This document shows, piece by piece, positions 1 through 7,498 of a DNA stretch of 64,000 nt; position 1 is the stretch's first letter; every line of letters starts with the position of its first letter. Source of the DNA: Streptomyces sp. NBC_00510 (GTDB lineage Bacteria > Actinomycetota > Actinomycetes > Streptomycetales > Streptomycetaceae); the NCBI GenBank assembly GCA_036013505.1, contig CP107851.1, forward strand, positions 6,656,501 through 6,720,500, in the 5' to 3' direction. A program made the translations under genes and the position numbers. The notes below the pieces were generated by a model. It was not told the DNA's origin and searched no databases. It worked only from the letters and a program-made list of their open reading frames with translations.

Positions 1-592
1 GCAGCGGGCTGACCGCCCCGGCCCGCTCCAGGTCGACGGCGACCGTCTTGACCGTCCCCTCCGCCTCGCGGTCCAGCGCGAGCAGCCGGCCCGCCCGGTC
101 CAGCCACGCGCCGCCCCCGCAGCGGCCCGGGACCTCCGCCAGCCGGCGCGGCCGCAGGTCCCGGTCGTCGTGCACGAGCCACACCGCCGACACCTCGCGC
201 ACCGGGTCGTAGGTGAGCGCGTACGCCTCGCCGGAGGCGACCGGGGGCAGCAGCCGCGCCTCCGCGTCCCCGCCCGGCAGCGAGCCGACGAGCAGTTCGC
301 CGGTCCCGGGACCGGTCGGGTAGAGCAGGGCGAGGTCGTACCGGTCGGCGACCCGGCGGCGGATGAGCACGCGGCCGTCGGGCAGCGGCAGGACCTCGGA
401 GCACTGTTCCTCGGGCTGGTTGCCGGGCAGGGGCACGGTGTACGGCTCGGGCCCGCCGAGCGTCCAGCGCTCGGGGTACCAGCCGTCACCCCCGTCGGGT
501 GCCTGGGCCAGGCAGGCGGCGTAGGAGCCGTCCGCGGCGATCGTGAACCCGGCCCGTCGCACGGTGGTGGTCTCGGTGGCGCAGGCTGTCAT
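1..592 (-). CDS. Peptidase S9-like protein, N-terminal part (runs off the window)
   Basis: Only the first 197 codons are present; the rest lies left of base 1. Translation from the ATG at 592-590 gives an acidic, Gly/Pro-rich protein with repeated short beta-type stretches, such as EEQCSEVLPLPDGRVLIRRR and a segment ending ALTYDPVREVSAVWLVHDD. These look like blades of the beta-propeller that precedes the hydrolase domain in prolyl-oligopeptidase (S9) proteins. The catalytic domain is outside the window, so peptidase activity is not shown. The start is supported by GGAGGTGA (complement of 601-608) 8 nt upstream. It is divergent from the Nif3-like gene. Any other propeller protein is possible. 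Confidence 0.5.
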   Translation of the reverse strand, partial: MTACATETTTVRRAGFTIAADGSYAACLAQAPDGGDGWYPERWTLGGPEPYTVPLPGNQPEEQCSEVLPLPDGRVLIRRRVADRYDLALLYPTGPGTGELLVGSLPGGDAEARLLPPVASGEAYALTYDPVREVSAVWLVHDDRDLRPRRLAEVPGRCGGGAWLDRAGRLLALDREAEGTVKTVAVDLERAGAVSPL

Positions 593-760
593 GGTGTGGC
601 TCACCTCCGGGCCACGACGCTAGTTTTCGCACGCCCGGGCGTCCGACACGAGTTGGTGGTCTTCACACATAAGGGTGGCTCTCGTCCCGTTCCGTCGGAC
701 TTCGGATGCTCGGTGTGCTCATGACCAGCCCGGGATTCCGGCCGCCCGCCACCGGCGCGG

Positions 761-766
761 TAACCT
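761..766 (+). promoter_or_regulatory. Candidate -10 element, leaderless start of the Nif3-like gene
   Basis: TAACCT ends 6 nt before the GTG start at 773, so the expected transcription start falls on the first base of the start codon. No Shine-Dalgarno sequence is visible upstream of that codon. Inferred from sequence only. Confidence 0.5.
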
Positions 767-772
767 CGACCC

Positions 773-1636
773 GTGCCGAAACTGTCCGACGTCATCGCCG
801 CCCTCGAAGCCCTCTGGCCTCCGGCATGGGCCGAGCAGTGGGATGCCGTCGGCCTCGTCTGCGGGGACCCGGACGCGGAGGTCGGCCGGGTCCTGTTCGC
901 CGTCGACCCGGTCCGGGAGGTCGTCGAGGAGGCGATCGCCACCGGCGCCGACCTTCTGGTCACGCACCACCCGCTCTACCTGCGCGGGACGACGACGGTC
1001 GCGGCGACCGGCTTCAAGGGCCGCGTCGTGCACACCCTGATCAAGAACGACGTCGCGCTGCACGTGGCGCACACCAACGCCGACCGGGCCGATCCCGGGG
1101 TCTCCGACGCCCTCGCCGAGGCCGTCGGCCTGCGGGTCACCGGACCCCTCGTGCCCGACCCCGCCGACCCGGCCGGCCGCCGCGGCCTCGGCCGGATCGG
1201 CGAACTGCCCGAGCCGATGACGCTGGCGGAGTTCGCCCGCCGTGCGGCGGCCGGCCTGCCGGCCACCGCGACCGGACTGCGCGTCGCGGGCGACCCGGAG
1301 CGGCAGGTCCGCACCGTGGCGGTGTGCGGCGGCTCCGGCGACAGTCTCTTCGAGGACGTACGCAGGGCCGGGGCGGACGTCTACCTCACCGCCGACCTGC
1401 GCCACCACCCGGCGTCCGAGGCGCAGCAGGCGGGTCCGCCCGCGCTCGTCGACGCCGCCCACTGGGCCACCGAATGGCCCTGGTGCGAACAGGCCGCGCG
1501 CCGGCTCGACGAGGTCTGCGAACGGCACGGCTGGGCACTGCGCACGTACGTTTCGCGCGCCGTCACCGACCCGTGGACGGCCCACGCCCCGGCACTTCCC
1601 CTTGACGAACCCACGACCTCAGGAGCCCCCCGCTGA
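773..1636 (+). CDS. Nif3-like dinuclear metal centre protein
   Basis: The 287-residue product has the Nif3/YbgI family layout. An N-terminal half carries the metal-ligand motif LLVTHHPLYLRG (about residues 61-72), the DAVGL/VCGDP region comes before it and HVAHTNADRADPG after it. A C-terminal half has VAVCGGSGDS and the metal-binding YLTADLRHHPA motif. Family members form toroidal hexamers with two metal ions per subunit; the physiological reaction is unsettled, with GTP cyclohydrolase-like and phosphatase-like activities proposed. The GTG start is in a leaderless promoter context. The stop codon overlaps the start of the next gene (CTGA), so translation is probably coupled through a three-gene operon. 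Confidence 0.9.
   Translation: MPKLSDVIAALEALWPPAWAEQWDAVGLVCGDPDAEVGRVLFAVDPVREVVEEAIATGADLLVTHHPLYLRGTTTVAATGFKGRVVHTLIKNDVALHVAHTNADRADPGVSDALAEAVGLRVTGPLVPDPADPAGRRGLGRIGELPEPMTLAEFARRAAAGLPATATGLRVAGDPERQVRTVAVCGGSGDSLFEDVRRAGADVYLTADLRHHPASEAQQAGPPALVDAAHWATEWPWCEQAARRLDEVCERHGWALRTYVSRAVTDPWTAHAPALPLDEPTTSGAPR
1621..1625 (+). promoter_or_regulatory. Ribosome binding site that decides a CTG start
   Basis: AGGAG lies 7 nt before CTG at 1633-1635. No ATG, GTG or TTG exists in that frame until GTG 1762, so this site argues for initiation at CTG. The CTG overlaps the TGA of the upstream gene. Confidence 0.6.
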
Positions 1637-2376
1637 AAGCCGCGCCCGCAGACCAGATCCGACTGCTTGAGGTCCAGGCCCTCGACGCGCGCCTCGCGCA
1701 GCTGGACCACAAGCGCATCAACCTTCCCGAGCACGCGGAGATCGAGCGCCTGAACTCCGACGTGACCCAGCTGCGCGACCTGCTGGTCGCCGCCCAGACC
1801 GAGGAGAGCGACACCGCCCGCGAGCAGACCAAGGCCGAGCAGGACGTGGACCAGGTGCGCAAGCGTGCCGTCCGCGACCAGGAGCGGCTGGACTCCGGCG
1901 CGGTCTCCTCCCCAAAGGACCTGGAGAACCTGCAGCGCGAGATCACCTCGCTCGCCAAGCGGCAGAGCGACCTCGAGGACGTCGTCCTGGAGGTCATGGA
2001 GCGCCGTGAGGGCCTGCAGGAGCGGGTCCAGGAGCTGACCGGGCGCCTGGAGTCCGTGCAGGCCAAGGCCGGCGAGTCCACGGAGCGCCGCAACGTGGTG
2101 CTGCAGGAGATCGACGCCGAGGGCTCCACGGTCACCAAGGAGCGCGAGATCATCGCCGGTTCGGTCCCCGCCGACCTGCTGAAGCTCTACGACAAGCTGC
2201 GCGGCCAGTCCGGCGGCGTCGGCGCCGCCCGGCTCTACCAGAAGCGCTGCGAGGGCTGCCGGCTGGAGCTGAACATCACCGAGCTCAACGAGGTGCGGGC
2301 GGCCGCCGCCGACGAGGTCGTGCGCTGCGAGAACTGCCGCCGCATCCTCGTCCGCACCCCCGAGTCGGGCCTGTAA
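1633..2376 (+). CDS. Coiled-coil zinc-ribbon protein (C4-type), CTG start
   Basis: About 247 residues. Most of the protein is a long antiparallel coiled coil rich in Glu, Arg and Gln (about residues 10-170). It ends in a zinc ribbon with two CxxC knuckles (KRCEGCRLEL and VVRCENCRRI). Actinobacteria commonly encode this protein between Nif3-like and RNase H genes; it is thought to bind nucleic acid, but its role is unproven. The start is probably CTG at 1633, overlapping the upstream stop codon and preceded by AGGAG. A GTG at 1762 would remove the first 43 residues of the coiled coil. The stop TAA shares one base with the ATG of the RNase H gene, which indicates a tightly coupled operon. Confidence 0.82.
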   Translation: MKAAPADQIRLLEVQALDARLAQLDHKRINLPEHAEIERLNSDVTQLRDLLVAAQTEESDTAREQTKAEQDVDQVRKRAVRDQERLDSGAVSSPKDLENLQREITSLAKRQSDLEDVVLEVMERREGLQERVQELTGRLESVQAKAGESTERRNVVLQEIDAEGSTVTKEREIIAGSVPADLLKLYDKLRGQSGGVGAARLYQKRCEGCRLELNITELNEVRAAAADEVVRCENCRRILVRTPESGL

Positions 2377-3539
2377 TGGTCCGTACGTTGGTGGTGGAGG
2401 CCGACGGTGGGTCCCGGGGCAACCCGGGACCGGCCGGGTACGGCGCCGTCGTCTGCGACGGCGCCACGGGTGAAGTGCTCGCCGAGGCCGCCGAGTTCAT
2501 CGGCAGGCACACCAACAACGTCGCCGAGTACCGGGGCCTGATCGCCGGGCTGCGCGCCGCGCACGCGATCGACCCGCAGGCCCGGGTACGGGTGCGGATG
2601 GACTCCAAGCTGGTCGTCGAGCAGATGTCCGGCCGCTGGAAGATCAAGCACCCGGACATGCGGCCGCTGGCCGCCGAGGCGAAGACCGTCCTGCCGGCCG
2701 AGCAGGTCAGCTACGAGTGGATCCCGCGCGAGAAGAACAAGCACGCCGACCGGCTCGCCAACGAGGCGATGGACGCCGGCAAGCGCGGCAAGCAGTGGGA
2801 GCCCGGCCGCTCCGCCGCCGCGCTGGTCACCCCCGCCACCGAGCCGGAGCCGGTGGACGAGGCCGTGGACGAGGCCCCCAAGGCCCCGCCCGTCGGCTGG
2901 GCGGCGGCGGCCGACCTCGGCACGCCCACCACGTTCGTCCTGCTGCGGCACGGCGAGACCCCGCTCACCGCGGACAAGCGCTTCTCCGGCAGCGGCGGCG
3001 ACGACCCGGAACTCTCGGAGAAGGGACTCTGGCAGGCCCGGCGGGCCGCCGACGCCCTCGCCGCCCGCGGCACCGTCCAGGCCGTCGTCACCTCGCCGCT
3101 GGCGCGCTGCCGGCAGACCGCGCAGGCCGTCGCGGACCGGCTCGGCCTCGACGTACGCGTCGACGAGGGGCTGCGTGAGACCGACTTCGGCGCCTGGGAG
3201 GGGCTCACCTTCGCCGAGGTGAAGGAGCGTTACCCGGACGAACTCGACGCCTGGCTCGGCTCGGCCAAGGCCGCCCCGCCCGGCGGGGAGAGCTTCGCCG
3301 CCGTCGCCCGCCGGGTCTCCCTCGCCCGGGACAAACTCCTCGCCCGTCACCCCGGCCGCACGGTCCTGCTGGTCACCCACGTCACCCCGATCAAGACCCT
3401 GGTCCGGCTGGCCCTGGGCGCCCCGCCGGAGTCGCTGTTCCGGATGGAGCTGTCGCCGGCGGCACTGTCGGCGGTGGCGTACTACGGGGACGGGAACGCG
3501 TCGCTGCGGCTGCTCAACGACACGTCACACCTGCGCTGA
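2376..3539 (+). CDS. Bifunctional RNase HI / histidine phosphatase
   Basis: 387 residues in two domains joined by an acidic Pro/Ala linker (about 150-180). The N-terminal RNase H fold has the signature ADGGSRGNPG with catalytic D10, then E51, D76 and D125, so RNA in RNA-DNA hybrids should be cleaved. The C-terminal domain is a phosphoglycerate-mutase-type acid phosphatase with the nucleophile motif LLRHGET (H192) and a second histidine in LLVTHVT (H335). The same fusion is known from S. coelicolor and from Mycobacterium tuberculosis Rv2228c, where the phosphatase half resembles alpha-ribazole phosphatase (CobC) of cobalamin synthesis. It is the last gene of the Nif3 / zinc-ribbon operon. Its last 15 bases overlap the end of the convergent eda gene. 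Confidence 0.95.
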   Translation: MVRTLVVEADGGSRGNPGPAGYGAVVCDGATGEVLAEAAEFIGRHTNNVAEYRGLIAGLRAAHAIDPQARVRVRMDSKLVVEQMSGRWKIKHPDMRPLAAEAKTVLPAEQVSYEWIPREKNKHADRLANEAMDAGKRGKQWEPGRSAAALVTPATEPEPVDEAVDEAPKAPPVGWAAAADLGTPTTFVLLRHGETPLTADKRFSGSGGDDPELSEKGLWQARRAADALAARGTVQAVVTSPLARCRQTAQAVADRLGLDVRVDEGLRETDFGAWEGLTFAEVKERYPDELDAWLGSAKAAPPGGESFAAVARRVSLARDKLLARHPGRTVLLVTHVTPIKTLVRLALGAPPESLFRMELSPAALSAVAYYGDGNASLRLLNDTSHLR

Positions 3540-4172
3540 CGGCGCGGGCCGCGCCGTTGCCCGCAGTCCGGCCGCCTCGCGGGCGAGCCGCTCCACCCGG
3601 TCCCAGTCGTGGTCCCGCAGGGCGTCCTGCGGGACCATCCAACTGCCGCCCACGCAGGCGACGTTGGGCAGCGCCAGATACGCCGGCGCGCGCTCCGCGT
3701 CGATGCCGCCGGTCGGGCAGAACCGGACGCCCGGCAGCGGGGCGGCCAGCGCCCTGAGGTACGCCGTGCCACCGGCCGCCTCCGCGGGGAAGAACTTCAG
3801 CTCCGTCACACCGCGTTCGGCCAGGGCGACCACCTCGGAGGCGGTCGACACGCCGGGCAGGAACGGCAGCCCGGACGCGGTCATCGCGTCGAGCAGGCCC
3901 GCCGTCCACCCCGGGCTCACCAGGAACCGCGCCCCGGCCCGCGCCGCCGCCCCCACCTGCTCCGCCCGCACCACGGTCCCGGCCCCCACGACCGCCTCGG
4001 GCACCTCGCGGGCCGCCGCGGCGATCGCCTCCAGCGCGGTGGGCGTCCGCAGCGTGATCTCCACCGCGGTCAACCCCCCGCGAACCAGCGCCCGGACGAG
4101 CGGGACCGCGTCGGCGGGGTCGTCCAGCGTGAGGACGGGGATCACGGGGGCGGCGGGGGCGAGGTTCAGCAC
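3525..4172 (-). CDS. eda: 2-dehydro-3-deoxy-phosphogluconate (KDPG/KHG) aldolase
   Basis: A 215-residue class I aldolase that splits 2-keto-3-deoxy-6-phosphogluconate into pyruvate and glyceraldehyde 3-phosphate (Entner-Doudoroff and sugar-acid catabolism). Visible family motifs are VEITLRT (E38), VVGAGTV, FLVSPG, LPGVST, TELKFFPAE with the Schiff-base lysine K126, and FCPTGGI. The start chosen is GTG at 4172-4170, where similarity to the family begins. The frame stays open for 54 more codons into the repeat cluster upstream, but those residues (for example GVPPAEGWGREGG) are just the repeat read through. Convergent with the RNase H gene, with a 15-nt overlap. Confidence 0.9.
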   Translation of the reverse strand: MLNLAPAAPVIPVLTLDDPADAVPLVRALVRGGLTAVEITLRTPTALEAIAAAAREVPEAVVGAGTVVRAEQVGAAARAGARFLVSPGWTAGLLDAMTASGLPFLPGVSTASEVVALAERGVTELKFFPAEAAGGTAYLRALAAPLPGVRFCPTGGIDAERAPAYLALPNVACVGGSWMVPQDALRDHDWDRVERLAREAAGLRATARPAPSAQV

Positions 4173-4302
4173 CGTGGCATCGTGGCGCCCCCGTGCGTCC
4201 CCCGCAACGCGCGTTGCGGCCTGTGCAACGGGGTGCCCCTTGCGGCCTGTTGTTGTGTGCGGGTTGTTTGCGCCTGCGGCGGGCATCCCCCGCCCTCCCT
4301 CC

Positions 4303-4333
4303 CTCCCCCAGCCTTCGGCCGGGGGGACCCCCA
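4303..4333 (+). repeat. 31-bp palindromic repeat, copy 1
   Basis: Core CCCCCAGCCTTCGGCCGGGG followed by GGACCCCCA. Folds as a TTCGG-loop hairpin with a second G/C stem. Confidence 0.9.
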
Positions 4334-4396
4334 CCCGGCGCGGTCAGTGCGGGCCTGCGCGCGTGCGTGGTGGGCCGGGGGCGGGGCCTGCGGGGC

Positions 4397-4494
4397 TGGG
4401 CATTCTGGACCGCATATTTATGTGCATGACGGGCGGTCCAGATCGGTGCCGTCTGTGCCGCACAACAAATACACGTCAGCGTCCAGAACGCCCA
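4397..4494 (+). repeat. 98-bp inverted-repeat element inside cluster A
   Basis: The ends TGGGCATTCTGGAC (4397-4410) and its near-complement GTCCAGAACGCCCA (4481-4494) match at 13 of 14 positions. Within it, TCTGGACCGC (4404-4413) and GCGGTCCAGA (4433-4442) form a perfect 10-bp stem around an AT-rich loop. Cluster B lacks this segment, so it may be a small insertion. There is no coding capacity. Confidence 0.6.
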
Positions 4495-4496
4495 CC

Positions 4497-4527
4497 CTCC
4501 CCCAGCCTTCGGCCGGGGGTGCCCCCA
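4497..4527 (+). repeat. 31-bp palindromic repeat, copy 2 (variant)
   Basis: Same core as copy 1, but the distal part reads GGTGCCCCCA instead of GGGACCCCCA. Confidence 0.88.
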
Positions 4528-4671
4528 ACTCCCCCGCCCCCTCCCTATCGCGGGCGACCAACGACCTGTGGGGGGTCAGTAGAGCACTTGCGGCAACCCC
4601 GGACCGCTCTCTGACCCCCTCCGGCCGTCATGCGCCCACACGACCGGAGGGGGTGTGGCGGGGTGCGCCCA

Positions 4672-4702
4672 TGGGGGTCCCCCCGGCCGAAGGCTGGGGG
4701 AG
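4672..4702 (-). repeat. 31-bp palindromic repeat, copy 3
   Basis: Reverse complement of copy 1. With copy 2 it brackets the roughly 200-bp cassette that is found inverted in cluster B. Confidence 0.9.
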
Positions 4703-4773
4703 GGAGGGCGGCGGGGAAACAGCCCGCCGCAGGCGCAGACAACCCGCACACGACAACCCACCCGCACAAGAAC

Positions 4774-5556
4774 TCAGTGGACGTCCGACACGAGGACGTC
4801 GAGGCGCCCGGGCCCGGGCACCTCCACCGTGAAGCCCAGGTCGCGCAGGGCCGTGACGAGCGCGTCGGGGTTCTTGGGGCGCGCCCCGGACTCCAGGAGG
4901 GCCCGCACGATCCGCCCCTTGGTCGCCTTGTTGAAGTGGCTGACGACCTTCCGCGTCTCCGCCTGCACCACCCGCACCGTCGCCGTGCGCCCCGCGAGCG
5001 CGCTGCGCGGGGCCGGTTTCCACGCCGCCCCGTACGCAGAGGACCGCAGGTCCAGGAGCAGGCCCCCGCCCGCGGCCTCCGCGGCGCCCGGGAGGGCCTC
5101 GGCGAGGTGCGTGCGCCAGTACGTGGCGAGCGACCCGAGGGCCGGCAGCTTCACGCCCATCGAGCAGCGGTACGCGGGGATCGCGTCCCGGACGCCGACC
5201 GCGCCCCACAGCCCGGAGAAGACCAGCAGCGAGCGGGCGGCCCGGCGCCGGGCGGCGGCGTCCAGGGTGTCCAGGCCGAGGGCGTCGTAGAGCACGCCGG
5301 TGTAGATCTCGCCCGCGGGCCGGGTCCGCGCGTCGCGCAGCCCCGCGTTGCGGGCGATCTCGCCGCGCAGTCCGGGGCTGAGCCCGAGCACGTCCGCCGC
5401 CTTGTCCTCGTCGCCGCCCGCGCAGAGCCCGACGAGCTCGTCCAGCACCGTCGCGCGGGCCGTGGTGAGCCCGGGCAGGGAGAGGGAGCCCAGGTCGACG
5501 GCGGGGCCGGTGCCGTCGGTGGCCTTGCCCTCGGACGGCGGTAGCAGGACGAGCAC
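4774..5556 (-). CDS. yaaA: Peroxide stress protein YaaA (DUF328/UPF0246)
   Basis: 260 residues that match the YaaA family from end to end. The start is VLVLLPPSEGK (PPSEGK is the family hallmark). TGVLYDALG, LLVFSGLWGAV and PAYRCSMGVKLP follow, then KATKGRIVRALLE and the closing GFTVEVP. E. coli YaaA lowers free intracellular iron during hydrogen peroxide stress and binds DNA; that role is assumed here from family. The GTG start at 5556-5554 has GGAGAA 6-11 nt upstream. The gene sits between repeat cluster A and a divergent ribonuclease gene and appears monocistronic. Confidence 0.93.
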   Translation of the reverse strand: MLVLLPPSEGKATDGTGPAVDLGSLSLPGLTTARATVLDELVGLCAGGDEDKAADVLGLSPGLRGEIARNAGLRDARTRPAGEIYTGVLYDALGLDTLDAAARRRAARSLLVFSGLWGAVGVRDAIPAYRCSMGVKLPALGSLATYWRTHLAEALPGAAEAAGGGLLLDLRSSAYGAAWKPAPRSALAGRTATVRVVQAETRKVVSHFNKATKGRIVRALLESGARPKNPDALVTALRDLGFTVEVPGPGRLDVLVSDVH

Positions 5557-5609
5557 AGTTGTTCTCCTTCACGTTTCCCCGGTGCAGTGCAGCCTACGAC
5601 CGCCCGACT

Positions 5610-5615
5610 TAGGCT
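5610..5615 (+). promoter_or_regulatory. Candidate -10 element of the RNB ribonuclease gene
   Basis: TAGGCT starts exactly 12 nt before ATG 5622, so the predicted transcript is leaderless. Confidence 0.5.
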
Positions 5616-5621
5616 CGCTCC

Positions 5622-7067
5622 ATGCCTCGTCGCCCCCTGCGCGTCACCACCGCCGACGGAGTCCGCTTGAGGTCCGCGCTGGACGCGCTCCGCGCGGACC
5701 TGCACGTGCGGCGGGACTTCCCGGCGAACGTGCTCGCGGAGGCCGAGGAGGCGGCGCGCGATCCCCGGCTGCCCGGGTACGACGCCACCGACGTGCCGTT
5801 CTTCACCGTCGACCCGCCCGGGTCGCTCGACCTGGACCAGGCGATGCACCCGGCCGTCCGCGAGGGCGGCCGCGGCTACCGGGTGTCGTACGCGATCGCC
5901 GACGTCGCCGCCTTCGTCACGCCCGGCGGCGCGCTGGACGCCGAGGCGCACCGGCGCGTGCAGACCCTGTACTTCCCCGACGTCCGGGTGCCCCTGCACC
6001 CGCCGGTGCTCGCCGAGGGGGCGGCCAGCCTGCTGGCCGGGCAGGACCGGCCCGCCGTGCTGTGGCGGATCGACCTCGACGCGGACGGCGCGGTCACCGA
6101 CGTCGACGTCCGCCGGGCGCTCGTCCGCAGCCGCGCCCGGCTGGACTACGCGGGCGTGCAGCACGCGATCGACGCCGGCTCCGCCGAGGAGCCCGTGGCG
6201 CTGCTCCGTACCGTCGGCCGGCTGCGCGAGGAGCAGGAGAGGGCACGTGGTGGCATCTCCCTGAACGTGCCCGAGCAGGAGGTCGTGGAGCTCGACGGCG
6301 GCTACGCCCTGCGGTACCGGGCGCCGCGTCCCGTCGACGCCTGGAACGCCCAGATATCCCTGCTCACGGGCATGGTCGCGGCAGGCGTCATGATCCGCTC
6401 CGGCACCGGCATCCTCCGTACGCTCCCGCTCGCCCCGCACGGGGAGGTGGCCAGGCTGCGCAGGGTCGCCGCGGCGCTGCGCATCGACTGGCCGCACATG
6501 ACCTCGTACGCCGAGCTCGTCCGCACCCTGGACCCGGAGCGCACCACCCACGCGGCGTTCCTGCACGAGGCGACGAGCCTGTTCCGCGGCGCCGACTACA
6601 CGCCCTTCTGGCCCGACCACCCCGCCGAGCCGGCCGTGCACGCCGCCGTCGCCGAGGCGTACACGCACTGCACCGCGCCCCTGCGGCGCCTCGTCGACCG
6701 CTACGCCGCCGAGTTCTGCCTGGCCGCGGTGGCCGGCCAGGAGCCGCCGGAGTGGGTCGCGGCGGCGTTCCGGGACCTGCCCCGCGACATGCGCGGCGGA
6801 TCGCACTTCGCGGCCACCATCGAGAGCGCCTCCCTCGACCTCGTCGAGGCGGCCCTGCTCAAGGACCGCGTCGGCGAGGTCTTCGACGCCTACGTCATCG
6901 ACATCAAGGACTCCGACCCGACCTCCGGCACGGTCCACCTGCGTGACCCGGCCGTCGTCGCCCGCGTCCGCGGTGGCACCTCCCCCCTCCCGCTCGGCGA
7001 GCCGCTCCCGGTCCGCCTGACGCAGGCCGACCCCGGCCGCCACACCGTGCTTTTCACCCCGGCGTGA
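5622..7067 (+). CDS. RNB-domain 3'-5' exoribonuclease (RNase II/R family)
   Basis: 481 residues, shorter than RNase II or R because the N-terminal cold-shock and C-terminal S1 domains are absent or reduced. The RNB catalytic core is clear: the acidic cluster FFTVDPPGSLDLDQAMH (about 49-65) supplies the metal-binding aspartates, followed by YRVSYAIADVAAFV, the PALLWRID-like strand and the HCTAPLRRLVDRY motif (about 348-360). The predicted role is processive degradation of single-stranded RNA in the cytoplasm. ATG 5622 is supported by the leaderless promoter context. The RNase P RNA promoter follows immediately, overlapping the 3' end. Confidence 0.92.
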   Translation: MPRRPLRVTTADGVRLRSALDALRADLHVRRDFPANVLAEAEEAARDPRLPGYDATDVPFFTVDPPGSLDLDQAMHPAVREGGRGYRVSYAIADVAAFVTPGGALDAEAHRRVQTLYFPDVRVPLHPPVLAEGAASLLAGQDRPAVLWRIDLDADGAVTDVDVRRALVRSRARLDYAGVQHAIDAGSAEEPVALLRTVGRLREEQERARGGISLNVPEQEVVELDGGYALRYRAPRPVDAWNAQISLLTGMVAAGVMIRSGTGILRTLPLAPHGEVARLRRVAAALRIDWPHMTSYAELVRTLDPERTTHAAFLHEATSLFRGADYTPFWPDHPAEPAVHAAVAEAYTHCTAPLRRLVDRYAAEFCLAAVAGQEPPEWVAAAFRDLPRDMRGGSHFAATIESASLDLVEAALLKDRVGEVFDAYVIDIKDSDPTSGTVHLRDPAVVARVRGGTSPLPLGEPLPVRLTQADPGRHTVLFTPA

Positions 7068-7075
7068 TCGGCCGG

Positions 7076-7081
7076 TAGCAT
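7076..7081 (+). promoter_or_regulatory. Candidate -10 element of the RNase P RNA gene
   Basis: TAGCAT lies 9 nt before the first base of the P1 helix at 7091, with a TTTTCA-like -35 at 7051-7056. It sits just after the stop codon of the ribonuclease gene. Confidence 0.55.
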
Positions 7082-7090
7082 GGTCGCCAC

Positions 7091-7498
7091 GGCAGACGAG
7101 CCGAGCGGGCGGCCGCGTCAGGACCCTGGTCCTGCCGAGGAACGTCCGGGCTCCACAGGGCAGGGTGGTGGGTAACGCCCACCCGGGGTGACCCGCGGGA
7201 CAGTGCCACAGAAAACAGACCGCCGGGACCGCAAGGCTCCCGGTAAGGGTGAAACGGTGGTGTAAGAGACCACCAGTGCCCAGGGTGACCTGGGCAGCTA
7301 GGTAAACCCCACCCGGAGCAAGGTCAAAAGGGGCCGTCGTGAGACGGCCCTGCGCGGACGATCGAGGGTGCCCGCCCGAGTCCGCGGGTAGACCGCACGA
7401 GGCCGGCGGCAACGCCGGTCCTAGATGGATGGCCGTCGCCCGGCCGGCCGCGAGGCCGACCGGGGACAGAACCCGGCGTACAGCTCGACTCGTCTGCC
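7091..7498 (+). ncRNA. rnpB: RNase P RNA, class A
   Basis: Catalytic RNA that matures tRNA 5' ends. The ends GGCAGACGAG (7091-7100) and CTCGTCTGCC (7489-7498) pair perfectly as helix P1. Between them are the hallmark conserved stretches: GAGGAACGTCCGGGCTCC near 7137, CCACAGAAAACAGACCGCC near 7207, GGTAAGGGTGAAACGGTG near 7242 (J/P15 region), the AGGTAAACCCCACC stretch near 7302, and the 3' region ending near 7480. About 408 nt, the usual length for actinobacteria. Its 3' end directly abuts the stop codon of the convergent XRE regulator gene. Confidence 0.97.

Larger units (their letters stand above)
4285..4753 (+). repeat. Intergenic repeat cluster A
   Basis: This covers most of the 600-bp gap between eda and yaaA; no credible gene is present. 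It holds three copies of a 31-bp palindromic motif (4303-4333 and 4497-4527 on plus, 4672-4702 on minus). A 10-nt module GGTCAGTGCG follows the first copy. A long imperfect hairpin, with arms near 4571-4585 and 4606-4620, encloses the segment ACTTGCGGCAACCCCGGACC. The module CGCAGGCGCAGACAACCCGC sits at the right end. The same modules recur in cluster B (57885-58360), where the segment between the second and third motif copies is inverted relative to the flanking module. Open frames here are artefacts of GC content. Confidence 0.85.

Noticed and set aside
3525-4334. Long form of the KDPG aldolase with 54 extra N-terminal residues
   Set aside because: The extra residues are translated from the 31-bp repeat and flanking repeat modules. 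GTG 4172 fits the family start.
3609-4832. Open frames through repeat cluster A
   Set aside because: They read through palindromic repeats, have no family-like sequence and no ribosome binding site.
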